Shown: positions 1 through 6,118 of the stretch, piece after piece
Position numbering within the stretch: position 1 is the stretch's first letter
Layout of the letters: the number at the start of each line of letters is the position of its first letter
NCBI GenBank assembly: GCA_946187365.1
Contig: CAMHRD010000074.1
Coordinates: 1 to 6,162 of the forward strand
DNA from: an uncultured Bacteroidales bacterium
GTDB lineage: Bacteria; Bacteroidota; Bacteroidia; Bacteroidales; UBA932
DNA: 6,162 nt
Direction of reading: 5' to 3'
The notes under the pieces: generated by a model
Told to the model about the DNA's origin: nothing
Database searches by the model: none
What the model saw: only the letters and a program-made list of their open reading frames with translations
Translations under genes and position numbers: made by a program

Positions 1-11
1 TTAAAGTGATT

Positions 12-623
12 ATGAAAAAATTCGGAAATAGAATATCTTTTGTTGTAATCACAACTTGCATATTATTGTTCACTCTGCTAGTCGGTTTTATTCTATATTC
101 ATTGTGCCATTGGGATGTTGAATATCGATTGGGCAACAACTATGTTCTTTGTGCTCACGGAGAAATCTTCTATATTGACAACAAGACAAATAAGACTTAT
201 TATAATGTTATTCCTTATGGAGTTAAAAAATATAACTCAAATAAAAAATGGATAATAGCACAAACGACAACCGGATTTATCTATTCTAGAGATTCTTCTC
301 GATTTACTGAGTCTAACGTTATTAGCCAAAGCCCTGATTTTAATTCAAATAGAATCAACAATATTATATACCAAAATACAAAGGATTCTCTTGACTTTCG
401 CTCTTATAAAGAATCTAGAAGATACGATGCCTATTGGATTATTGATAAATCAATTCTTATAAACACCTCAGACTCTTCAAATTATTGTTTACTATATTAT
501 TCTTCTAAAACGCCCCTTCCAATCCTTTGCCCCAGCCTAATCGGCCCCCTAAGCTTAGAAGAATTCAATAAGGCTAGGAATGATTTTAAAATCGATTTAG
601 AACTCACAAAAGTAAAAAGATAG
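12..623 (+). CDS. Small membrane-anchored protein of unknown function
   Basis: A 203-residue protein that I cannot assign to a function. It has a short basic start (MKKFGNR), one strongly hydrophobic segment at about residues 8-30 and then a hydrophilic remainder of about 170 residues. This fits a signal anchor with the main domain outside the cytoplasm; no lipobox is evident, although a cysteine follows the helix. The C-terminal part carries YWIIDK (about 141-146) and GPLSLEEF (about 178-185). That combination is seen, as I recall, in small uncharacterised Bacteroidota proteins, some annotated as DUF3997-like; this link is weak. I prefer the ATG at 12, which begins a typical MKK start; a GTG at 6 is in frame, and a start before the window cannot be excluded. 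The gene ends in tandem stops (TAG TAA). Base composition is far more AT-rich than the neighbouring genes (15 G/C in the first 60 bases), suggesting acquired DNA. Confidence 0.7.
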   Translation: MKKFGNRISFVVITTCILLFTLLVGFILYSLCHWDVEYRLGNNYVLCAHGEIFYIDNKTNKTYYNVIPYGVKKYNSNKKWIIAQTTTGFIYSRDSSRFTESNVISQSPDFNSNRINNIIYQNTKDSLDFRSYKESRRYDAYWIIDKSILINTSDSSNYCLLYYSSKTPLPILCPSLIGPLSLEEFNKARNDFKIDLELTKVKR

Positions 624-738
624 TAATGTGTAGTGGTACGGTAAAAACAGGCCATGGGTATCATTAATTAAGTTATTAAGCCGCATATTCATACCATTCA
701 CTTGGTTTGCAAGATAGTAGTTCAAATTAGTATTTCAA

Positions 739-772
739 AACCCCGAAAGCTTTTAATCTAACTTTCGGGGTT
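739..772 (-). terminator. Intrinsic terminator of the MFS operon
   Basis: A perfect 11-bp inverted repeat (739-749 with 762-772) encloses a 12-base loop. The stem is GC-rich in the middle (CCCCG/CGGGG). Read on the minus strand it lies 15 bases past the stop codon of the downstream transporter gene, and its 3' arm ends in a short run of four T followed by AT-rich sequence. The T-run is weak by E. coli standards. On the plus strand no T-run follows, so termination of the gene at 12-623 here is possible but less supported. Confidence 0.75.
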
Positions 773-786
773 CATGTTAGTTTCTA

Positions 787-2202
787 TTATTTGCGTTTAT
801 TAGGTAAATCAAGTTCCAGTTCCGGGTGTTTGTTGGAGGAGGCTTTCAGAAGGAGTGAAACGCAAACTGCAACAATACCCAAACCTATGAAGATGTACTC
901 TGCTCTTACAGCGGCAGTTATCTCCTGAGCGTGGTCACCTGCGGTGGTGATGTACTTCTTCAGAACTGCACCTACAAAGATTGGAACAAGGAGCATACCC
1001 ATGTTCTGAATCCAGTAGATGAGTGAGTAAGCGGTACCGAGGTTCTTCTCCGGGATAATCTTTGGAACGGACGGCCACATAGCGGCAGGAACCAGGGAGT
1101 AACCAATTCCGAGGATACCTATTGCGGTGTAACCAAAGAACTTAGAGCCTTCCGGTGCAAATGCAATGATAAGGTGAGCTGCAAGAACAAGGCAGGAACC
1201 GAGTATCATCCAGCGGGTTGACTTACCAATCTTATCTACAAGGATACCAAAGAGAGGTGTACCTATAACGGTGCAGAACGGTATCATTGAGACCATTACG
1301 GCTGCAGTCTCAACATCCAGTCCAAATCTTGGAATGATGATGGAGGTTGCAAACTTCTTGAATGAGATAATGCAGCAGTAGAAGAATACGCAGAGCAGTG
1401 AGATAAGAATGTAGTGCTTGTTGGTCAGAATCTTAAAGATGTCTGAGAACTTGAACTTATCCTCATCAGTGGTCTCTTTGGTATCTTTCTCTCCGGTCTG
1501 GCGGTCAAACTTTGCATCCATGGTAATGAAAACGCTCCAGAGGATTACACCCAAAATCATAATTGCAATACCTACGAGTGCAGGACGGTTGGTCTCCACA
1601 AACTTATAGAGAGCGCCGCTCTCATGAGCACCAACAAGAACTGGAGAGAGAAGGAATGCGGTAGCAGTTCCCAATCTTGCAATAGCCAGCTGAGCACCCA
1701 TAGCAAAGGCCATCTCTTTACCCTTGAACCACTTTGCTATTGAACGGGTTACGGCAACTCCCGCAATCTCTGATCCTAAGCCGAATAACATACATCCTAT
1801 ATATGCCAGAATCAAACTTGGCTTAGAGGAGAAACCGGACATCCAGTTGCAGAGGCCGCTGCCGTTGAAACTGCCTGAAATAGCGTAAGCTACAATGGCG
1901 GCACCAACCACCATCATACCCACAAAGAGAGAACCGGTAATGCGGACTCCCCACTTATCAAGCAGCATACCGCAGATAATCAGACCTCCCCAAACGCAGA
2001 GGAATGAGTATCCGCCGGCATAGAAACCGTAGTCTTGTGAGTTCCAGTTAAGCTCCAGGAACTCAGGGGTTTTGAAGATATGTGACAGGGTGGAGAACAT
2101 ATCATCAAAAAAGTACGATGCGAACATCGGGATAACGAGACAGGCGAGCACAATCCAACGTGCACTCTTGGAGTCTCTTAGTAGTGTTACTGCTTTGTTC
2201 AT
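787..2202 (-). CDS. MFS transporter, MFSD1-like, 12 predicted helices
   Basis: A 471-residue inner-membrane carrier of the major facilitator superfamily, normal length, with about 12 hydrophobic segments and a charged cytoplasmic loop at about 228-258 separating the two six-helix halves. The helix 2-3 loop has an MFS motif A variant (G78, D82, K83, G85, R87), repeated between helices 8 and 9 (D323, K324, G326, K327). Other marked blocks are KWFKGKEMA (157-165), ARLG (175-178), the WPSVPK loop (376-381) and WIQN (397-400). From memory these blocks match eukaryotic MFSD1, a lysosomal dipeptide carrier; E145 and R176 sit 31 residues apart, as do the residues I recall for peptide termini in MFSD1. 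The substrate is therefore unknown, with small peptides or amino acids a guess. It is the second gene of the operon, 24 bases after its paralogue. The start fits because both proteins reach an LRDS..RW block at the same distance. It ends in tandem stops. Confidence 0.9.
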   Translation of the reverse strand: MNKAVTLLRDSKSARWIVLACLVIPMFASYFFDDMFSTLSHIFKTPEFLELNWNSQDYGFYAGGYSFLCVWGGLIICGMLLDKWGVRITGSLFVGMMVVGAAIVAYAISGSFNGSGLCNWMSGFSSKPSLILAYIGCMLFGLGSEIAGVAVTRSIAKWFKGKEMAFAMGAQLAIARLGTATAFLLSPVLVGAHESGALYKFVETNRPALVGIAIMILGVILWSVFITMDAKFDRQTGEKDTKETTDEDKFKFSDIFKILTNKHYILISLLCVFFYCCIISFKKFATSIIIPRFGLDVETAAVMVSMIPFCTVIGTPLFGILVDKIGKSTRWMILGSCLVLAAHLIIAFAPEGSKFFGYTAIGILGIGYSLVPAAMWPSVPKIIPEKNLGTAYSLIYWIQNMGMLLVPIFVGAVLKKYITTAGDHAQEITAAVRAEYIFIGLGIVAVCVSLLLKASSNKHPELELDLPNKRK

Positions 2203-2226
2203 ATTATTGTTTTTTGTCAGTTTCTC

Positions 2227-3891
2227 TTAGTTATTCTCCTTAATGTTAGGGAGTTCCAGGCCGTAACCCTTCTTGCGGTCTACGCGCTTGAGGATAAATC
2301 CCAGAATGAGAGCTGCTACACCCAGGCAGGCCAGCATAACCAGCGGAGCGGTGTAATCATAAGATACAGCAGCCTCTTCTGCAGTAATCTTACCGGTCTC
2401 AAGTGCCTCCAGAACCTCCGGGTTGGTCTTGTCCAAAACCTTACCAATCAGAAGCGGGAAGAGCCACAATCCTATATTCTGAATCCAGAAGATAAGAGCG
2501 TAAGCGGAACCTATAATCTTGGCGTCCACCAGTTTAGGCACGCTCGGCCAGAGTGATGCCGGAACAAGTGAGAATGAAGAGCCAAGCACCAGAATGGTAA
2601 GATAAGCTATCGCGATACCGCCAACGGCGTTGCCCTTAAACATCGGGAGGATAAAGGCGAATGTAAGGTGGCAGGCAATCAGAAGGAGGGAGCCCAGCAC
2701 AAGCATACTTGCAGCCTTTCCTTTGTGATCCACGTAACTACCTAAGATTGGGGTGATTCCAACCGCCAGCAGAGGGAATACGGCAAATACCGTCTCTGCG
2801 CTCTGCCTCATATAACCCATGTAGCAGAAGACAACCAGTGCTATTATCGCGATGGCCAACAGGAAGAACTTTCTCCCCTTGTTCTTTGAGAAGTTGCTCA
2901 TAAAGGCAGCCACTGCAACTACCAGCATAATACAGTATTGAATGACTGTAACGGTGCTTGTTGCCCAGAAGGAATCCTTTGGAACCTCCGTGAATGTGAG
3001 GTTACACTGCAGCATGTTAACGGCATACTTCTGGAACGGGAAGATTGCGGAGTAGTAGAGCACGCAAAGGAGTGCTACCAACCAGAATCCGCTGCTCTTA
3101 AGGATGGCACCTATGTCACTGACTTTGAATGGATCATCCTTCTCCTCAGCCTCACCGGTCTGAGCGTCCAGTTTCTTGTCCATGAAGAAGTAGACAATGA
3201 ACATAATGAGGGCAATCATAAGGAGAACAACTCCGAAAGCCACTGAGCGTGAAACATCTATATGGCCTCCCATCTTTGCAAATACAGGTGAGAAGATCAT
3301 ACAGGTTGCAACGCCCAATCTTGCAAGAGCCATCTCTGAACCCATTGCAAGAGCCATCTCACGTCCCTTGAACCACTTTACAATACCTCTGGAAACTGTA
3401 ATTCCGGCCATCTCAACGCCGCAGCCAAAGATCATGAATCCTACGGCTGCAAACTTTGCGGATGCAGGCATGCCTCTGTAGAAGGGAGAAATTCCCAACT
3501 CGTCAAAGCCGGGTATATAGTTCAAATTGTTTGTAAACCAGGTTGCTATGGAGGTGTTATTGAAGGCCTCGGTAACTGCGTACCAGTTGATTGAGGCACC
3601 TATGAGCATAACCGCTCCGGAGAGGATGGCGGTAAAACGCACACCCATCTTGTCTAGGATAATACCGGCAAAAATTAGGAAGAAGACAAAGACGTTGAGG
3701 AATGTCTCAGCACCCTGCATTGTTCCAAAAGCCGTTGAATCCCAGCCTCTTGTAGATAACATTAAGTCTTTGATTGGCGATAGGATGTCCATAAAGATGT
3801 ATGAACAGAACATGGCCAGCGCAAGCAGCAAAAGCGCCGTCCATCTTACAGCCGCCGAATCTCTTAAGGTCTGTTTCTGAACTGTAGTCAT
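2227..3891 (-). CDS. MFS transporter, MFSD1-like, with two-helix insertion
   Basis: A 554-residue membrane carrier of the major facilitator superfamily, first gene of the operon. It is a clear paralogue of the next gene: shared LRDS..RW start (9-17), motif A variant (D80, K81, G83, R85), KWFKGREMA (172-180), ARLG (190-193), the MDKKLDAQTGE loop (about 237-247), a second motif A (D388, G391, K392), the WPSVPK loop (448-453), WIQN (469-472) and a C-terminal LELPN. E160 and R191 form the same 31-spaced acid/base pair as E145 and R176 of its neighbour. It is longer mainly because about 60 residues (304-363) are inserted between helices 7 and 8; they contain two hydrophobic stretches (about 309-333 and 342-361), so 14 helices are predicted. 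The helix 10-11 and helix 11-12 loops are also somewhat longer. The substrate is unknown; peptide or amino-acid transport is inferred only from MFSD1 resemblance. No Shine-Dalgarno sequence precedes the start. Confidence 0.9.
   Translation of the reverse strand: MTTVQKQTLRDSAAVRWTALLLLALAMFCSYIFMDILSPIKDLMLSTRGWDSTAFGTMQGAETFLNVFVFFLIFAGIILDKMGVRFTAILSGAVMLIGASINWYAVTEAFNNTSIATWFTNNLNYIPGFDELGISPFYRGMPASAKFAAVGFMIFGCGVEMAGITVSRGIVKWFKGREMALAMGSEMALARLGVATCMIFSPVFAKMGGHIDVSRSVAFGVVLLMIALIMFIVYFFMDKKLDAQTGEAEEKDDPFKVSDIGAILKSSGFWLVALLCVLYYSAIFPFQKYAVNMLQCNLTFTEVPKDSFWATSTVTVIQYCIMLVVAVAAFMSNFSKNKGRKFFLLAIAIIALVVFCYMGYMRQSAETVFAVFPLLAVGITPILGSYVDHKGKAASMLVLGSLLLIACHLTFAFILPMFKGNAVGGIAIAYLTILVLGSSFSLVPASLWPSVPKLVDAKIIGSAYALIFWIQNIGLWLFPLLIGKVLDKTNPEVLEALETGKITAEEAAVSYDYTAPLVMLACLGVAALILGFILKRVDRKKGYGLELPNIKENN
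3321..3360. repeat. 16-bp direct repeat inside MFS gene
   Basis: The 16-base sequence TTGCAAGAGCCATCTC occurs at 3321-3336 and again at 3345-3360, a 24-base (eight-codon) period. On the coding (minus) strand it encodes the pentapeptide EMALA twice, in helix 5 after KWFKG. The paralogue has EMAFA and QLAIA at these places, so the repeat arose by sequence change without a length change. Confidence 0.85.
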
Positions 3892-3934
3892 TGTATTGTG
3901 TTTTAAAATATCTTTCAGTTAAGCCAAAAATGAC

Positions 3935-3964
3935 TTCGCAATTTACTCAATAATTTGTAAATTG
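3935..3964 (+). promoter_or_regulatory. Candidate dxs promoter
   Basis: TAAATTG (3958-3964) approximates the -7 consensus TAnnTTTG with one T missing, and TTCG (3935-3938) stands 19 bases upstream, one mismatch from the -33 consensus TTTG. The sequence from the -7 box onward, TTGCCACCCGTTT, matches 12 of 13 bases of the corresponding stretch of the tRNA promoter at 5906-5918. Transcription would start near 3970, giving a leader of about 15 bases. Both core elements are imperfect, so the call is tentative. Confidence 0.4.
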
Positions 3965-3965
3965 C
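3938..3965. repeat. Perfect 9-bp inverted repeat, candidate operator
   Basis: GCAATTTAC (3938-3946) and its exact reverse complement GTAAATTGC (3957-3965) flank ten AT-rich bases. The arm centres are 19 bases apart, close to two helical turns, as for a dimeric regulator, and the site lies in the 93-base gap between divergent genes. Each arm also contains, reading outward, TAAATTG, a near match to the Bacteroidota -7 element TAnnTTTG. It may therefore be an operator, a mirrored pair of -7 elements, or both. The repeat is seen directly; the role is inferred. Confidence 0.5.
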
Positions 3966-3984
3966 CACCCGTTTTGTTAGCGAA

Positions 3985-5859
3985 ATGGTCAATATGGAAT
4001 ACCGTATTCTAGATAAGATAGACTCACCAAAGGATATAAAAAGTCTGGACGTAAGGCAGCTTCAAACCCTTTGTGAAGAGATAAGAGAGTATATGATAGA
4101 GTGTTGCGCCACCAACCCGGGCCACCTTGGAGCCTCTTTGGGAAGCGTGGAGATTGCCGTGGCACTCCATTATGTTCTAAATACACCGGAAGACAAAATA
4201 GTTTGGGATGTGGGGCACCAGGCATACGCCCACAAAATCATAACCGGAAGAAGGGAGGAGTTCCGCCTCAACCGCAAGAAGGATGGCCTCTCCGGCTTCC
4301 CAAAGATGAGCGAAAGCCCTTACGACTCCTTTGGTGCAGGCCACGCATCTACCTCAGTATCTGCAGCTTTGGGCCTTGCAACCGCCGCCGCTCTGGAAGG
4401 TAAAAAGACAAAGGTTGTGGCCGTACTTGGAGACGGAGCCTTTTCCGGAGGGTTGGCTTATGAGGGATTGAACAACGCAGGCGCCTCAAAGACAGATCTT
4501 CTGGTAATCCTCAACGATAATCAAATTGCCATAGACAAGAACGTTGGCGCAATGCACAACTACCTGCTTAGAATCTCAACTTCAAGCACTTACAACCGCG
4601 CCAAGAACAAACTGTGGGACAAGCTGGGAGCCAACGGATTACGCCGCATTATTCAGAAGTTCATGCGCAGCACCAAGAACTTCTTTTTCCGCCACGGCAC
4701 TCTGTTTGAGGGACTTGGCTTCCGTTACTTTGGTATCATAGACGGCAATAACATTGAGGAACTGGTAAAGACTCTAACCAGCATCGTAAACCTCAAAGGT
4801 CCTAAACTGCTGCACGTGAGCACGGTAAAGGGAAAAGGCTACAAACCTGCAGAGGCAGATCAGAGTATCTGGCACGCCCCGGGCAAGTTTGATATTGAGA
4901 CCGGAGAGAGAATCCATCAGGAGGGCGCACCTTTGAAATACCAGAATATCTTTGGACAGACCATTGTACGCCTGGCCAAGGAAAACCCTAAGATTGTGGG
5001 AGTTACACCGGCTATGCTCAGCGGAGGTCAGCTCATAGATATGATGAAGGTCTTCCCGGAGCGCACCTTTGACGTGGGAATAGCTGAGGAACACGCAGTT
5101 ACCTTCTCCGCCGGACTGGCCGCTGCCGGAATGCTCCCTGTCTGCAACGTCTACTCCTCCTTCCTGCAGAGGAGCTTTGACCAGATTATTCACGATGTGG
5201 CCCTGCAGAACCTTAAGGTAATCTTCACGATAGATCGCGCAGGCCTTGTGGGAGAGGACGGTGCAACTCACAACGGCTCCTTTGATCTGGCCTACCTGCG
5301 TTTCATCCCTAACCTTACGGAGATGGCACCTATGAATGAGATAGAACTGCAGGATATGCTCTACTCCGCCACAACAGATAACTATAGCGGTGCCATAACC
5401 ATCAGATACCCAAGGGGTAACTGTGAGGGGCTGGAACTTCCAACGGAGTTCTCATATATAGAGAAAGGTAAGGCCGTTAAGATTAAAGAGGGAAAAGAGG
5501 TTGCCGTATTATCCATAGGAACCATCGGGAATAAAGTTAAGAAGGCAATAGAAATGGTTGAGAGTGAGGGCATTACCCCTACTCACATCAATATGAGGTT
5601 CCTCCGTCCGTTTGACATCAACTGCGTAAAGGAGGTTACAAAGAGCCACCGCGCCATTATTACGGTGGAGGACGGATGCCTTGTGGGAGGCTTGTACAGC
5701 GCTGTATGTGAGGCGCTTTCAGATACAGACAACAACTGTAAGGTGGTAGGTCTGGGTATACCGGACCGCTTCATTGAACAGGGTACGGTTGCCGAGCAGC
5801 TGAGAGAGTGCGGCATAGATGCAGAGGGTATCTGCAAGGCTATAAAATACTTTTTTTGA
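3985..5859 (+). CDS. dxs: 1-deoxy-D-xylulose-5-phosphate synthase
   Basis: This cytoplasmic thiamine-diphosphate enzyme condenses pyruvate with glyceraldehyde 3-phosphate to give 1-deoxy-D-xylulose 5-phosphate and CO2, the first step of the MEP route to isoprenoids, also feeding thiamine and pyridoxal synthesis in many bacteria. At 624 residues it has full family length. Visible residues follow E. coli numbering with an offset of two: H47 in NPGHLGASLG, H78 in DVGHQAY, GHAS (119-122), the GDG...NDN cofactor motif (149-151 and 177-179), H297 in HAPGKFD, catalytic E368 in GIAEEHAVTF, Y390, R396, D425 and H429 in GEDGATHNG, and RYPRG (474-478). A C-terminal transketolase-type domain follows (about 500-615). 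One oddity is IDGNN (252-256), where I recall DGHD in most homologues. The start may be the ATG at 3985 or the one at 3994; neither has a Shine-Dalgarno sequence. It is transcribed away from the transporter operon and ends where the tRNA promoter region begins. Confidence 0.97.
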   Translation: MVNMEYRILDKIDSPKDIKSLDVRQLQTLCEEIREYMIECCATNPGHLGASLGSVEIAVALHYVLNTPEDKIVWDVGHQAYAHKIITGRREEFRLNRKKDGLSGFPKMSESPYDSFGAGHASTSVSAALGLATAAALEGKKTKVVAVLGDGAFSGGLAYEGLNNAGASKTDLLVILNDNQIAIDKNVGAMHNYLLRISTSSTYNRAKNKLWDKLGANGLRRIIQKFMRSTKNFFFRHGTLFEGLGFRYFGIIDGNNIEELVKTLTSIVNLKGPKLLHVSTVKGKGYKPAEADQSIWHAPGKFDIETGERIHQEGAPLKYQNIFGQTIVRLAKENPKIVGVTPAMLSGGQLIDMMKVFPERTFDVGIAEEHAVTFSAGLAAAGMLPVCNVYSSFLQRSFDQIIHDVALQNLKVIFTIDRAGLVGEDGATHNGSFDLAYLRFIPNLTEMAPMNEIELQDMLYSATTDNYSGAITIRYPRGNCEGLELPTEFSYIEKGKAVKIKEGKEVAVLSIGTIGNKVKKAIEMVESEGITPTHINMRFLRPFDINCVKEVTKSHRAIITVEDGCLVGGLYSAVCEALSDTDNNCKVVGLGIPDRFIEQGTVAEQLRECGIDAEGICKAIKYFF

Positions 5860-5877
5860 AAAATTTTTGAAAAAAGT
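5849..5877 (+). promoter_or_regulatory. Phased A/T tracts upstream of tRNA promoter
   Basis: The last codons of dxs run into alternating tracts: T at 5851-5857, A at 5859-5863, T at 5864-5868 and A at 5870-5875. A-tracts and T-tracts recur about 11-12 bases apart, near one helical turn, directly upstream of the -33 element. This suits an intrinsically bent or UP-like element for a strong stable-RNA promoter. The same bases can fold as a nearly pure A-U hairpin followed by four T, so weak termination of dxs is an alternative. Confidence 0.4.
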
Positions 5878-5908
5878 TTTGGTTGTTAGCTGAAATCTTC
5901 TACCTTTG
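5878..5908 (+). promoter_or_regulatory. Bacteroidota-type promoter of the tRNA cluster
   Basis: TTTG (5878-5881), exactly 19 bases, then TACCTTTG (5901-5908) match the Bacteroidota primary sigma consensus TTTG-N19-TAnnTTTG at every defined position. Transcription would start near 5913-5916, some 25 bases before the first tRNA. It begins only 19 bases after the dxs stop codon and should serve the tRNA genes and whatever is cotranscribed beyond the window. Confidence 0.85.
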
Positions 5909-5912
5909 CAAC

Positions 5913-5929
5913 CCGTTTCGCAAAAACGG
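5913..5929 (+). other. Small hairpin in the tRNA leader
   Basis: CCGTTT (5913-5918) and AAACGG (5924-5929) form a six-base-pair stem with a five-base loop, between the predicted transcription start and the first tRNA. It may be part of the 5' leader removed by RNase P. No function is evident, and a chance occurrence is possible. Confidence 0.35.
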
Positions 5930-5938
5930 AAAATATTT

Positions 5939-6012
5939 GCCGATGTAGCTCAGTTGGCCAGAGCAGCTGATTTGTAATCAGCTGGTCGGGGGTTCGAATC
6001 CCTCCATCGGCT
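5939..6012 (+). tRNA. tRNA-Thr (anticodon UGU)
   Basis: A complete cloverleaf of 74 bases. The acceptor stem GCCGATG (5939-5945) pairs with CATCGGC (6005-6011), with a U discriminator at 6012. The D stem is GCTC/GAGC, the anticodon stem GCTGA/TCAGC, and the loop TTTGTAA places TGT at 5973-5975, reading ACA threonine codons. The T arm has the standard TTCGAAT loop. No CCA is encoded, so it must be added after transcription. Confidence 0.97.
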
Positions 6013-6029
6013 CTGAAACATAACAATTT

Positions 6030-6112
6030 GGAGGGGTACCAAAGTGGCCAACTGGGGCAGACTGTAAATCTGCTGGCTCATGCCTTCGGAGGTTCGAATC
6101 CTTCCCCCTCCA
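6030..6112 (+). tRNA. tRNA-Tyr (anticodon GUA)
   Basis: A class II tRNA of 83 bases. The acceptor stem GGAGGGG (6030-6036) pairs with CCCCTCC (6105-6111), with discriminator A at 6112. The anticodon stem GCAGA/TCTGC holds the loop CTGTAAA with GTA at 6064-6066, which reads UAU and UAC tyrosine codons. A long variable arm (about 6074-6087) with a GGC/GCC stem is typical of bacterial tRNA-Tyr. CCA is not encoded. It starts 17 bases after tRNA-Thr and is surely cotranscribed with it. Confidence 0.97.
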
Positions 6113-6118
6113 CAAATT

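Noticed and set aside
652..698. Imperfect inverted repeat ATGGGTAT ... ATACCAT
   Set aside because: The arms are short, unequal and far apart in AT-rich sequence, so chance is the simplest explanation. Nothing else in 624-738 could be assigned.
2938..3880. Three plus-strand open frames of 94-117 codons opposite the first transporter gene
   Set aside because: They are antisense to a well-supported MFS gene. Their products look like reverse readings of hydrophobic codons, with no domain or start signal.
3892..3984. Thiamine-diphosphate riboswitch before dxs
   Set aside because: The intergenic region is 93 bases and the predicted leader only about 15, with none of the conserved THI-box segments.
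4101..4403. 100-codon plus-strand frame within dxs
   Set aside because: It overlaps the thiamine-binding part of dxs in another frame and has no signs of coding.
4774..5271. 165-codon open frame on the strand opposite dxs
   Set aside because: It lies wholly within dxs, which has intact family motifs throughout. The translation shows no recognisable domain and there is no promoter, so it is a shadow frame.
5849..5880. Rho-independent terminator for dxs
   Set aside because: The fold is almost entirely A-U with no GC-rich stem and overlaps the stop codon. The phased tracts before a consensus promoter are explained better as an upstream promoter element, though weak termination is not excluded.
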